Shown here: piece by piece, positions 35,509 to 47,227 of the stretch
How positions within the stretch are numbered: the stretch's first letter is position 1
Layout: every line of letters begins with the position of its first letter
Assembly (NCBI GenBank): GCA_004369085.1
Contig: ML210230.1
Span: 2,401-66,400, forward strand
DNA: 64,000 nt
Direction of reading: 5' to 3'
Source: Coprinopsis marcescibilis
Lineage: Eukaryota > Basidiomycota > Agaricomycetes > Agaricales > Psathyrellaceae
Program-made: the position numbers and the translations under genes
Notes under the pieces: generated by a model
What the model saw: the letters and a program-made list of their open reading frames with translations, nothing else
Database searches by the model: none
What the model was told of the DNA's origin: nothing

Positions 35509-36710
35509 ATGGGCTCAGTTCCCGACTCAGCATCAATCAAAGCCGAGCTTGCCAACTCACTGTGCCTTGCCCTATTCATGTGCGACACCGCACGAGACAT
35601 CTCTAGCGACCTAGCCAGGATGTATCCTAAAAGTCGCCCATACGCGGCGCTCCATGCCAAATGCATGCGCCCTGAAGCTCTCATCACTCTGAGTGATCCT
35701 CATTGCATTGGACTGGCAAAGAAATCTGTCCGGGTCCTTCGTAAACTGGCGAAAAAAGATGGCAAGTCTGAAATAGAGGGTGCAAGGTCGCTCAAGGTCC
35801 TGGCGCAAGCGTTCAATCACCACTGCCGCGACTGGGCTGGGCACCACGAGTCCAAAAAAGTCATCAACATCGTCAGAAAGCGTGTCGCAGGAAACCCGGG
35901 AAATACCTTTTGGGAGCCGGAATTAGCGCTCTCGCTGAACGCACTCTACAAGCCTGACCGTGCAGCCGAGTACCCCGAATACTTCACAGAGGTGCTGGAA
36001 GAGTCCCAAGCTATCCTCCGCAATCTGAACGCTGCGTCCCCCGCTGCTTGGAACATAAGGCCACTCGCTACAAGCCTGCACAACCTCGGCCTGGTGCTCA
36101 CGTTCCAGGGCAAACTCCCCGAGGCCACCAACGCGTTTTCCGAAGCGGTCACTTTCGAGTGTCAAATGCTGGTGACGGCGAAGAGCTGAGGATGGCAAAA
36201 CGCGGTGGAGAAGCGAAGCCTTACCTTCTTGAGGCAGCTGGTCTGTATCGCCGTCTGTTGGAGACTGAAGGGGCGAACTATGCTTTTGCAATGGGATTGG
36301 CGCGGGTGCAGCTCTCGATGTCCCTGATCCTTGCGGATGAGAAACGCTTGGCGGAGGCGATCGCTTCGATTGAAGAGGCCATACACATCGATATTAACAT
36401 GCTGGGGGATGAGTATCCTTGCAATCTCTGCCTTTGTATGCGATACCATGCACGGTGCATCTCTGACACCGGAGATAACCTCACGGCATGGAAAATCGCG
36501 CGAGAAGCCTCGGCGATCTACCGCAACTTCATCACAAATAACCCCTCACATGTTACCACGGCAGATGAAGCAATCTGCAAGTCGATTTCTCTGGCTAAGA
36601 ACGTCCTGAACTTGAAGCGTAAGAAAGACAGGAAGTTGGCGGAGTTGCGCCAACCATTATGGCAAGACGAGTACATTGGTCTTGCACAGCTCGGGTATGG
36701 CTTGGAGTAA
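35509..36710 (+). pseudogene. Second TPR paralogue with a frame break
   Basis: The frame opens at ATG 35509 (SIKAELANSLCLALFMCD) and runs to a stop at 36189 with TPR-like repeats (LATSLHNLGLVLTFQGKLPE, ATNAFSEAVTFECQ). The family pattern then continues in another frame from about 36170 to 36710 (EAAGLYRRLLETEG, then EAIASIEEAIHIDIN). The shift equals one missing base, and no plausible GT..AG intron of the right phase was found between 36140 and 36240. It aligns by pattern with the TPR part of the neighbours at 31.7 and 42.7 kb but lacks their N-terminal helical region. It could be a decaying paralogue, or a real gene with one sequence error. Confidence 0.6.
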
Positions 36711-37098
36711 TTTGTTCGATCAGCATTGTCGTACCTTGACGTCTTGACCATTGCCCGCCTCCCTATGACTGTGAAGACTGACTATACATTTCATTTGAAT
36801 CTCATAGACTATAATTTATACCCAATGACTTCCAATAGTTCATTTTTGTAATGGATCTGTCTCGCACTGCACTCAAATAGCTACTAATACTGCCAGAATT
36901 TGAGTAAACCCTAAATTGTTGACTTAACAAACAAGCTTCAATGAAAGGCGTCTATTGTCTGAACCATGTTCTACAGCCGGCGACATCTTCCCAAAGACTC
37001 ACGATCCAATACACTGTACTGCGGTACATCATATACATGCTAGGAAGGAATAGACTCATGGATCGATAAACGAACGTGAAGCTGAAATTCACATCAAT
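36711..37098. other. Convergent intergenic DNA
   Basis: Lies between the 3' ends of the TPR paralogue and the NACHT gene. AT-rich, with no gene seen. Confidence 0.5.
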
Positions 37099-39186
37099 TC
37101 ACCAATGCCGCGGCTGAGAAGAGAAAGTACGGACCTGGGGCTCAAGCACACTCTCCCATTCTGTCTGGGGTACACTCAACAGCTCGTCGATGCGGCGAAG
37201 GCCCTTCATCCGTCCCGTGAGTGACCTGTACGGATTGCCGTACTTTCCATCACAGTGGAACAAGCCCGGATTCAAACCTAGTTTCTCAAAACTGTGCACA
37301 ATATCACAGGTTCGGAGCAAAGCATGGCAGAGGGGATAGCAAGTCTCTTTGCGAGAGCACTATTGACGCAATCGGTTAGCTTCTAGTGCGCGACATAGAC
37401 ACAGTGAAATGAGCACTCACCACCGTCTCATGAAACGCAGCCCGTAGTTTGAGCTTATCCTCGACGCAAAAGTTGATGTGTGCCATCTCGTCACTCCACG
37501 TCGACTTCTCCAAGCAAACGTACTTGAGATTAGTTTCAGGGAGGCTTGCCAAGTCCAACTCGTCGATCGCCAACAGCGCTTCAGGGTCATTTTCGAGGAG
37601 ATAGACGACATGCGCAACCCATACATCAGACGCATAGTCAAATACCACGCCCGACCTCCGCTTGGCATGATCAAGACTGGACCATCCGAGGAGGTGGTAA
37701 GCGCAAAGTCGAAGAATCTCCTGATGGGTTTCGACCAACGGTTGGTGGAAGCGGCCCGAGCGAACGGGAGATTGAAGATAGTCCTGAAGGCTCTTATGGT
37801 GGAAGTGCATCGCACGCGATTTATGGGGAGGAACGTCGATGATAGAATGTAGGTCGCAGAAGACGGTATGCGTGGTACCGCCATTGAGGCAATAGAATTT
37901 GTCCAACAGCGATGTCGACGTCGGCTTAGCTGACGACATGACCATTAGGCCGTGCACCAGCTGTTTGAGTAGGCTCGGGTCGACATCTGTCGACTCCATG
38001 ATCACTGTGTAAAGGGCATCGAGAGTCAGGAAGGGGTTGACCATCGACTCGCCGGGTGAGATGGGAAAGTTGATGGCCAACGCAAACATTTCCCTAAGAT
38101 CCCGGCGAGGATTATTTATGAACGTAAGGAACGTCGATGCGTAAATGAACTGGCCAGATGCCTTGGTGGCCACGAGTTTGATCTGGTCTCTCGAAGGCCA
38201 ATCGAGTGGGAGGTTGGAAGAAGATGGGTGCTTCGTTCGAATGTCAAACAGAGAGTCGATCAAATAATCCTCGATATCGGCGTCGCATCCGTGGTCTTCG
38301 AGTCGAATGCGGCGCACCATAGACTTGATGCCCTTATCGTCGAATGCTGACCGTATTTCGTATTCAGGGCGACCGGCTATAGCAACTCGAAAGGGTAGGC
38401 GGCGCTTTTCAATGGCGGAGGCGAAGAGGCGGATGATTCGGACCTGTTCTTGAGGGTTCTTGCATTCGTCGATGCCATCCACTATGATAACCTTCATATT
38501 GGGGTTACGGGGTCTGACGATGCGGTACCACCTGGAATCAAGAGAGAACTTCCATGGACGGCGCATTGACCAGCGGTTGAGGAGGGTTAGAGGGTGGCAG
38601 ATCAGTCTCTCGAGCTGATACTCAAGAGGTTTGTCGAATATTCCCGGATCATGTTCGATTTCTGCCACAACCAGTGACTGGATATCCGGTATGGAGGAGC
38701 AAAGTTGGAGTGCTATGGTAGCCACGAATGGTGCCGATTCGTCAAGCCTTGCGAGGCGCGTTGAGAAGAAGTATGAGGCTGCCAGGATACCCAATTCCTC
38801 GCAGCGGTCGACGAGTTCTCGTTGTATGCACGTCTTCCCACCGCCCGCTGGCCCGGATAGCCAAAGCATGCGCTGTCGCACGCACAGAGAGGAGCGGTTG
38901 GTACCAGAAATCCAACCCACCATCTCCCCCAAAATGGTCTTCCGCGTTCCAGCTTTGCATCGCGGGGCATAAGCTACAGTAGATGATTCGTGGGTCGCCT
39001 CAAGGACTGCTTTGCGACGAAGCTTGTCCATGGGGGTATCTAAAAGTGCTCATTCAGCAACCTCAAAAAACGACAACCAAAAAGCACCGCACCGAAGAAG
39101 TTGCCTAACTGATACGTGACATAATCCCCACCCACATTGACCAGCTGCGTATCACGAATGCTTATGTTGCTAGCGTTGTCAAACAT
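37099..39186 (-). CDS. NACHT-domain STAND ATPase (NLR-like)
   Basis: A switch-type P-loop NTPase of the kind that oligomerises after ligand sensing. The core exon is 39031 (or 39039) to 37421 and the last exon is 37359-37099, phases closed, giving 623 aa from the ATG at 39031. Walker A is GPAGGGKT (residues 60-67). Walker B is VIIVDGIDEC (181-190). VAIAGRPEYEI is the sensor strand. Helical post-NACHT segments follow (HFHHKSLQDYLQSP). Upstream, 39186 onward encodes MFDNASNISIRDTQLVNV, the short leader typical of these proteins. The intron joining it (donor near 39115, acceptor at 39040) does not close phase in my reading, so the true N-terminus is unsettled. No WD40, ankyrin or TPR repeats are attached, which makes this a short form. 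It lies between TPR genes in both directions. Confidence 0.85.
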
Positions 39187-40650
39187 CCTCGCGTCTGTAT
39201 GGGATAAGCAGTTCAAAAAGTTGTAGAGTAGCAACACTCGAGAGCACGGACCCGACTGCGATTGAGATGAACGCGAAGCCATCATTGCTGGCGCTGACAT
39301 TTCGTGGCTTCCTGACTCTCTTGTCGACACCAAAGACGTTCGAGAAGCCATACTGTCGGAGAATTGTTAAAAGTGTAAGGCTCATGGATTTCTAAGACTC
39401 CTCGTACCTTAAAAAAGTCGACAAGGATGAAATAAGAGCAGCGAGGTGTGAACAGCAAGTCCTCAAAAGACAGAATGCTTTTTAACGGCTGAGCATGGCC
39501 TGAGCATACTGGCAAACATCATGAAACCCTGTTACGCCACCCGCACACCACACCGAAAAGGCCTACTATTGCAAGAGTCACAAAAGTCAGATGATCCAGT
39601 TTGCATAGCAGTGGTAAGAAGAGGAAGTCGACGGTGGGGAGCGTGTCAGAATACGGTCGGCAATCCCCGGTTTATGATCGAGCAGCGAGCTCCAATTAGG
39701 ATGTTGCGATTGAGAAATAATTAATGTGACTTTAGTGTATACGGACTTGGAGATTAAACGTCTCACAGAGGCTTGTACGCAACTGAAAAATCCATAATTG
39801 CGCCCGGAGTCTGGAGAACAACTCGAGCGGAAGACGAACACTCGGAATTTCAAAGAACAGAGTCTTGAGATCTAACATGTTACTATTTCAGGATCATAAG
39901 TCCAGTCAAGGTCTATTCCGGATCTACTGCATCGGCAGGAGCCCCCGGCGTTCACTCTGGCCAATCATGAGTCGGGCGCTGTGCTTCAGTTAGCGCCCAA
40001 ATGCTCTTGCGTTATACCAAAGGCAGTGGAGTAGCCAGCATTTTTGTACTACAGGCAGTCTGAGTTAGTAGCCAGCCGCCAACGTTTCAACCAACAGGAA
40101 CCCTCTCCCGTTTTTCTCGGGGAGGGCCCGGAATCTCCTGAGCACGCATCTGCTGTATCGTTTCGTAAATAGCTGTATGCATTCTTCAGCTCTTTAAATA
40201 TACATAAGTATCAGCTAGCAGTGAATTAGTACTGTATAACCGCATTTTCCCTCTCGGACTAGTGACAGCTTCTGGAAGGAAATTTGACAGACTGAATGTG
40301 TAGAATGCGGCATCTATGTCAGCGGTGGGGATGACTTGATCTAAGATTTCAGGCCAAAGATCAGTAGCCGAGGTAGCGTGACTTTCAAATGAGGTGAAAG
40401 TAATCAGCGCAGCGCACTCCGTCGTTTCCATTTCCCAGGCTCACAGTGCAACGTATTCAACCAGCTCATGAGTTTGATTCTCAGTAACGGTGAACTTAAC
40501 CACTATCAAGGAGGAGCCGCAAGCAAGGTTGGATTTCTAAAATGCATTCCGAAAACGTATTTCGGCCTAGATAATAGTCCATTACTGCGTAATTGATAAT
40601 TCAATCCAATACAGACTTCATTTAACAATGTGAAGAGCAAAGATGTAGTA
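39187..40650. other. Intergenic DNA
   Basis: Upstream region of the NACHT gene and 3' flank of the next TPR gene. Small frames, including one at 40186-40431 on the minus strand, have no motif support. Confidence 0.4.
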
Positions 40651-42705
40651 CTAAGCAGTAGTAGGAGCAGTAGTCAATAGTGCTCGCGATTTCCTGTTAT
40701 TGCGGCGGACGCAAAGCCTATGAAAGAGCTGGAGTTCTTCCAAAAGATCTTCATCGCTCTTTTCACTTGGCGGAGGAGGATGCCATTCGCTGCCTTCGTC
40801 CAAAATAACAGATGTATATACCGCAACGGCACGAGCGGAGTATATCAGCGCGGTTTCCAATTGGTCAGAGGCCGCAAGACACAATGCGTATTGCTTGTAC
40901 GCCTTTCCAAGGTCGCGCTGATACATCAAATCGTCATCATGCTTTAATACCCTCTCTGCAGCATTTTTACTCTCTAGGGCTGTGGAAAGTGCCTCAGCCC
41001 ACTTGCCCTGCGCAGTGAAACATTCCGATAATAAACGTAATGAGTCCGACAGAAGCGATTCTGTTTCCAAGTCCAGCCTTCCTGCGTCACGCTGACAGGA
41101 GAGAATAGTAACGCACTCTTCAAGCGGCGGAAGAGCTTCGTCGAAGCGCTGGTGCTTGATAAGGAGAGATCCGTAGTTGACCATGTTCGACAAAGCCAAC
41201 GCTCGATAGACAGCAGGGTCAGTGCGCGCCAATTCTCTTACAAGGTTCAGCGATTCCAAATATACTGGTAAGGCTTCACCCGACGTTATAATTCCCCTGA
41301 CGTAGGACGCTTCTGAGTTTGCTTCCATCTCGGTTGCCGTTTCTTTCAGAACGTGTAGGTGCCAGCCAGCGTGCTTGGGACTTGGCCAAGTGGCGTTCAA
41401 GTTGCGCACCACTTCGCTGGACTCGTGGTAATAATCACATGGAGGGTCAATTTCAATTCTCCTGGATAGATCACCAGCTTTCAGAAGTGCGAAGGCAAGC
41501 TCCCGGGTCGGTATCGGACTACTGCCTTGGGAGTCGGAAACCAAGGCTCTGCAAAGGTCGAGGGCTTCGTTGAGCATTGGGCCGACGTCGAGCCTTTTTC
41601 GAGACAAGACATGGACCCAGGTTAAAAGGGAGCGAATCAAGTCCAGTGTGTAAGATTGATCCTCGCTTGCCAGCCGACGGTAGAGGCTGACTGCGCCCTC
41701 TGCCATTCTTACTCCACGCTTACGGTACAGGTCTTGTGCAGTGACTCGAAGACATCTTGCCAGCACACCCTTATTCGCGGGAGTCGGATCCGCTTTGACA
41801 ATCTTTGCAGCAATCCCAACACCCTCAGTGCCGCAACCGAAGTTGTAATCTGCACAACTACATTCGTCTTCGTGTCGGATCGCAACCGCTGCTTCCATCA
41901 TGATTTCCGGGTGGAGTGTCCCTTTGCAGATGCGCCTGTACAGTCGACTGCAAACTCGGGAAAGGCAGTTTATCTCTGGAGTTTCCCGACACATGTAGTG
42001 ATCGAGACACGCGATCATTGCGGTCAGGGACTGACCTAGCCCTCTGGCTGTCTTCAGGTCCTTGGATGTGGGGCTGGCTGGAAGACTGAATATTTTCGGG
42101 CTCCACTTTTCCAGAGCATCGAGGTCGAGGACAACGCCTGTGGAGGCGGTGAACTCGAGCAATGGACGGGCAAGTGAAAAGACCAGTTTGCGGATAATGC
42201 TGGTGTATTTCTTCTTGAGATGCTCTTCCTTGATTTTGAGAGCATGGGCAACGAGGTAGTGGCACGAGTACCAAAGGGACTCAGATACCGCACCCTTTAG
42301 AATCCTAGGGATATCCGGGGCATAGAAAATATCCCAGTCTCCTTCGGTATACCCAAGGAAAGGAACTTCGGCGACCTTCAGATGGTCTTCGATGTGTCTC
42401 ATCATATGACCTAAGAGAAAGGCGTCGTGCTCTTGTAACCCACCAAAATACTTGAGGTTCAAGGGTGGAGAGAGTCCGTTGGAGAGATGCCTCTTGTGTA
42501 GCTTTTTGCCGGCGAGATCAATTGGGGAAGTATTGTCGTTGTGTGTGAAGCCTATGAGCAAACTCTGTATGGTCACACAGAACTGGTTGACGTCGTTTGT
42601 TGAAACGTCGAGTAAGGCAGCGATGGCGTTGATCGAGATCGGTTCTTCCAAGGCAATTAGCAGTTTCATAATCTGGGAATACATAATAGCTTGAGATTTG
42701 TTCAT
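40651..42705 (-). CDS. Third TPR protein, single exon
   Basis: An uninterrupted frame of 684 aa from ATG 42705. The same frame stays open upstream to 42777 without another ATG, so an upstream exon is possible. The helical region MKLLIALEEPISINAIAALL, then FLGYTEGDWDIFYAP and ARPLLEFTASTG, parallels the TPR protein at 31.7 kb (FLGYSTGEWDIF, RPLLEFTASTG). The TPR array follows (GAVSLYRRLASEDQSYTLD, NEALDLCRALVSDSQGSS, GKAYKQYALCLAASDQ). A cysteine-rich stretch (HEDECSCADYNFGCG) sits before the array. The paralogue at 31.7 kb has a 52-bp intron just where this gene reads straight through (KWSPKIFSLPASP), so one of the two has gained or lost it. Cytosolic scaffold or sensor is the likely role. 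Confidence 0.82.
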   Translation of the reverse strand: MNKSQAIMYSQIMKLLIALEEPISINAIAALLDVSTNDVNQFCVTIQSLLIGFTHNDNTSPIDLAGKKLHKRHLSNGLSPPLNLKYFGGLQEHDAFLLGHMMRHIEDHLKVAEVPFLGYTEGDWDIFYAPDIPRILKGAVSESLWYSCHYLVAHALKIKEEHLKKKYTSIIRKLVFSLARPLLEFTASTGVVLDLDALEKWSPKIFSLPASPTSKDLKTARGLGQSLTAMIACLDHYMCRETPEINCLSRVCSRLYRRICKGTLHPEIMMEAAVAIRHEDECSCADYNFGCGTEGVGIAAKIVKADPTPANKGVLARCLRVTAQDLYRKRGVRMAEGAVSLYRRLASEDQSYTLDLIRSLLTWVHVLSRKRLDVGPMLNEALDLCRALVSDSQGSSPIPTRELAFALLKAGDLSRRIEIDPPCDYYHESSEVVRNLNATWPSPKHAGWHLHVLKETATEMEANSEASYVRGIITSGEALPVYLESLNLVRELARTDPAVYRALALSNMVNYGSLLIKHQRFDEALPPLEECVTILSCQRDAGRLDLETESLLSDSLRLLSECFTAQGKWAEALSTALESKNAAERVLKHDDDLMYQRDLGKAYKQYALCLAASDQLETALIYSARAVAVYTSVILDEGSEWHPPPPSEKSDEDLLEELQLFHRLCVRRNNRKSRALLTTAPTTA

Positions 42706-43236
42706 GGCGTGCGTCGATGAGCTGGACGAGAACAGCAGAGAAATTGATGTGGATATTTTACTGGTCCCAAGTTCCAAAGTCTCGTCCTTTTATTGTAAAC
42801 CCCTGTCTGTGGCTGTGAAACATACTGGCAAGGGCGTATTGCCCTGCTTTGTCTTACCTTTGGACTGGCTGTGGCTGGGTGACGGGCGACGGTCTCCATA
42901 AGGATCTTGCCAAGCTATCTGCCTCGTTTCCAGGACCTCTCTACATCAGGTGCTCCGGTATAAGCGCCGTAATGTGCAATCAAATTGTCCGCGAGACGCC
43001 GATCTAGGTGTCCATTTGGTTAGCAACGAGTGCTTGGGCCGCCCGCCGGGCTGATGTCGCACAACCTCCAATGTTTTTCAAAGTGTATTTTGCAGCTTAG
43101 GAACCATAGAGTATACTCGATGCTAAGCAATAGTAAGAGACGCCGTAGTATCCGGTAGAGTAGACAGCGTGCCAAGGGAACGACCACCAAAAATAGCGTA
43201 CATAGTGAGACAAATTCGAAACTTTGCCTGCGCGTC
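42706..43236. other. Intergenic DNA
   Basis: Upstream region of the TPR gene and 3' flank of the next membrane protein gene, both on the minus strand. Nothing else is supported. Confidence 0.45.
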
Positions 43237-44790
43237 TCAGGGACGTCCCCTAGTCCCTTGTGCACCTACTGACATCGTGCCGCAATTAGAGGGTGTTGAC
43301 CGTGACTCTTCTTCAGATGATATTTCAGGGACACGAAAGCTGCTATCCGCCCCCAATATAACCACATCCTGACTGGACCATTTTTGCCGACCATTGATAG
43401 ATGCCAGAATGACGTTAGCCACTCTGAAAGTATAAACGAGGCGTCAATCTCGGCACTGTGATGATGACTTTGGATATGCAACTTACATTTGCCCCGATAC
43501 CCATTGGCTAGCGAGAGCGGTATCAGTACTCTGAACCTTTCGAGCATCGTGAGGATATCACTCACAACGCGGCATACACGAGGTCACCAGGGCGCGTAAG
43601 ATAGAACGCCAGCTCCAGCGCAACACACGCAGTCACCATCAGTCCATTTTCCATCGTGTTCCGACTTAGCATATCCAGCATTCGCCGGGTCGACGATACC
43701 GTCGACTGGTCCCTGTAGTGTCGAAGCTGAGAGCCTCAAATCAGCCCGCCACCATATATTGAATAGCGAGAAAAGCGGTTTACCAAGACAATGACCAAGG
43801 TGACAGTAATCAAGCAGTCGCAAGCAAGGTTGGATCCCAGGTATGTCCCAAAGGTCGGTTTGAAGGCCTGCGAAGCTCGGAAGTCATATCCATTCAAGGT
43901 GAACTGCAGAATGTGCGTTATATACTTGAATGCCCTCGTACAGAGAAACTTGGCACCTACCATGGCGGTGATGGCTGCCCCAGCAGACAGTTGCACCAGG
44001 GACAGCTATTGGATGGTTAGTGGGTGGGTAGCTCGTTAACCGCGATTTGAAATTTCTCACCAGCTCTATTAGCGTCGCTACAGCTCGTGCTTTTGGACAT
44101 AGCATCCAAATCCTCCTTTTCACGCGCGGCAGATTAGCACATGTCCTGACAAATGTAGACAAAGCTGTGGGATGCTCACCTGGCAAAGAAGGATTGCACA
44201 CAGAATGATACTGGGGCAGGCGTCAGCTCTCCTCCTCCCTACTGCAAGGGCGGAACAGAATATGATTATGATGGGCCACATACTCAGCGCGGTTAACAGA
44301 GGACTTGCGGCAGAGAAACCGGGAGGAGTGAACTCGAATCCCGGTCGTCTGGACGGGAGGACGAGAATGTACCATGAAGTGTCGATGATCATGCAAATTG
44401 ACAGTAGCTCAAGAACACTGACAGCGCAGACTACACGTGCAGGGTGTCTCATGAGCACGAGCGCTCGGAATCGCTTAAGCACAGAGGACACTTACTAAGA
44501 ACGCGGAGCCAAATGGGATCCTTGCGCGGCTTTGGTGAATCACACAGCTGATTCATCACATAATGTTCTTTATATAGAGGTTGAGGTTAACAAACAGTTG
44601 GGTGGTGTGGAAAAGCGACTTGCCAATTTGCTTCAGGTACATCCCAAAGAGCGCAAAGGACACGATCGTCCCGAAAAGCTATTGGGAACGATAAGGAGCG
44701 CGTGTGTTAGCGCTGCGCCCCCTGAAACAAGGTCAACGTCCTTACGATTGGGCCTGTTAGCAGAACAGGGTCGACGCCGACGTATGTCAT
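43237..44790 (-). CDS. DUF6534-like membrane protein, copy A
   Basis: A multi-exon gene with seven or eight exons. The first is 44790-44746 (15 codons, VGVDPVLLTGPI). The second is 44678-44624, exactly 55 bases (LFGTIVSFALFGMYLKQI), and it ends at a GC donor (GCAAGT). Later exons encode DTSWYILVLPSRRPGFEF, RRIWMLCPKARAVATLIEL, LSLVQLSAGAAITAM, GSNLACDCLITVTLVIVLV and MLDMLSRNTMENGLMVTACV. The last exon, 43423-43237, starts at VANVILASINGR. The hydrophobic segments, the CDxLITV block and the final YANxxLASLN-type motif match fungal DUF6534 proteins, with about seven membrane segments. Function is unknown for the family. Middle exon edges are approximate; first, second and last exons are phase-checked. 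The next copy lies immediately upstream on the same strand. Confidence 0.75.
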
Positions 44791-45495
44791 AAGTGGTGAC
44801 GAGGCGAGTGCACAGCTAAAGATATTAAAGAACGGAGAAGGGTATGCGCTGGGGAGGGATATCATGCTCCAAGTTCCATTCGTACTTATAACTTCCTTGG
44901 GACTTATGTCAAAGCCACATCGTTCGAGGCCATCCACGCTAGTCGCCGTACTACGGCGTAAGATCTGCCGGAGAAAAAGAGCTAGTGCTTAGAATGTACG
45001 TTGTATTACCAAGGCACCTGGCCGGTCGATATGACATCATGGGGATTGCCTCCCGCAATCCGATGGGAAGGGCACCAATCCCAAAATAACTTTGCACTAT
45101 ATAGAGAGAGCATTGAATTGTAGTCATATCAGCCCGACTGGGTATAGGATTCATTAAGTCGCTTCCCAGTTCATTACATGATGATCGGAGGTAAACAGGC
45201 GCCCGTACAACAGCGCAGATCACGGACAGATTCAAGTCATCTGTACAGCTGACAATGGATTCAATAAAATAGTGATCCATGGCTAATTTTGCTCCGACAA
45301 CCCACAATACACTGCAGACAGACATATATAATGCGAGTAATCAACCATGACTCGTTCTTTGTTCAATTGAAATAATTTAGTACTAGTATGTATGTACGCT
45401 ACAGTACAGGTGTTGGCAGGTGTGCTGCAGCGAGTGCCCAGCCTTTTGCAGAATTAGAACTCACGACGTCCGACCCCCATTTATCACATTTTGGC
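44791..45495. other. Spacer between membrane protein copies A and B
   Basis: Holds the upstream region of copy A, including a TATATAG-type run near 45100. A minus-strand frame at 44951-45325 has no family motif. Confidence 0.4.
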
Positions 45496-47227
45496 TTAGA
45501 CCTGAGCCCTTCGGGAGTCATCGGCGTCGGCGTTCTCATTCTCTTCACTTTCGACGGTACCCGAGAGACTCGTAGCAACACAAAAGGCGCTGGTGTCAAG
45601 TCTCACCACCCCACCGTCCTTCAGCCATATAACACGGCTATTTATGGAGGCCAGCAGCACGTTTGCGTACCTGTATTCAAATATACGCGTCAGTAGAGAT
45701 CCCAGGCACGTTCATTTTTGCGGCAGTCACTCTCACACTGCACCAGAGATCCATTGACTGATCATTCGAGGTGTATAAAATTAGGGCTTAAGGACAGTGT
45801 GTGATGGCGACTACTCACAATGCAACGCTTATCATGTCGTTCGGACGTGTATGATAGAGCACCAGCGACATGCCGACACACAGTGTCGTCGCCAGTCCAT
45901 TCTCGATGGTGTTTCGGCTGATTTGCGTCAACGCGGATTTCGTGAATCCTACTTTAGACCGCTCTCTGTACCTGCGCAGCTGGAGGATGAATACCGCGTG
46001 AGTCAGGCCGTGTGCAGCATCGCTGCAGTAAGCTTATTACTACTTGCCAGTGCTACCATGAATATGGTGATTAGGATGTCACAGGCGAGGTTGGCTGACA
46101 TGTAGATCGAGGCCGCGAGAGTGAAATGCATGAGCGCTTTGGGATCTATTCCTGCCATCACATACTGCATACCAGAAATCAGCAAATGTTGGTATAGCGA
46201 GCTGGAGAGGCTGGAAGAAGCGTACATACCTGCGCCGTGACTGTGCAGCCGGCACAAAGCTGAATGAGAGAAAGCTAAGTACCAGGCAGAGATAAGAATA
46301 AGCATCGACGGATTGAAGTTTAGGGAAGAAATTGTTGCGTACGGCCAAGATCACAAAGCACACTGCGCCTTCTGCTTTCCTCAACTGCGATACCCAGGCT
46401 CCCCACCGGCTGGTAGTGGGCTGTACATCATGCTCCATGATCTCGGAGTGCAGCATAAAAAGTGTCCGGATCCGCCTATGTCAAAGTTGCAATTGAACAT
46501 CAGCGCCAAACATTCATCGCCGACAAGTTTGAAATACCGATCGACAGTCCTCACCAAGCGAAGAAAGATTGGACACAGAGGGATACTGCATGTAAGCCGT
46601 TTGGTGAGCGAGCTCTTCAAGAGTACAGAGTTCAAGCGAGTACTCACTCGACCCTCCCAATACTGGGCTAAATGCACTGTAGACCGGTGGGACGAATTGG
46701 AAACCGGGCAGTCTGGATGGAAGGACGAGTATGGCCCATGTCGTTTCGGCCATCATGTATACGAGTGAGATCTGCAGTAGCGCAACAGCCAGCACTATCT
46801 CCATGCGCAGCACCGTTGCATCAGTAAAGAATAATGTGGGAGGGGAGTCCAAACAAAGACACACCGAGGCATTTGAGAACGGGAGGGTCTCTTCGAGGCA
46901 GCTCATCAAGCTGGTTCAGCACGTATTGGTCTGCATTGGAGAGAGCCCAGATTTCAAGTTAAATGCCCAGTCTGAGTACGCCTCCGGCGACTGCCACTCA
47001 CACAGCTGCTGCAGGAAAATCCCGAAGAGGACATATGTGATCAAGGCGCCCAAGAGCTAAATAAACATCAGGTGGAATGATCAGTACATGCAGAGATGCT
47101 GCGTCGAGGCATTTACGATAGGGCCTGTTCTGTGGGTGAAGCATTCAGCAAAGGTCGTCAGACGTCAAGCCTCATTAAGCTTCATTAATTGCTTAGCAGC
47201 TTACAGCAGAACGGGATCGACGTCCAT
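45496..47227 (-). CDS. DUF6534-like membrane protein, copy B
   Basis: Same architecture as copy A. Exon 1 is 47227-47205 (MDVDPVLL). A 13-base exon follows at 47129-47117 (completing LTGPI), then a 55-base exon at 47056-47002 (LLGALITYVLFGIFLQQL). Downstream blocks are MMAETTWAILVLPSRLPGF, LRKAEGAVCFVILA, LCAGCTVTAQ, ANLACDILITIFMVALAS, and LRRYRERSKVGFTKSALTQ followed by ISRNTIENGLATTLCV. The last exon is 45670-45496 (YANVLLASINSR, then an acidic tail). All blocks match copy A in order and phase where checked. The 13-base exon corresponds to coding sequence that is continuous in copies A and C. An integral membrane protein of unknown function. Confidence 0.75.

Noticed and set aside
37478..37852. 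Plus-strand open frames opposite the NACHT gene
   Set aside because: Antisense shadows; the minus-strand frame carries the Walker motifs.
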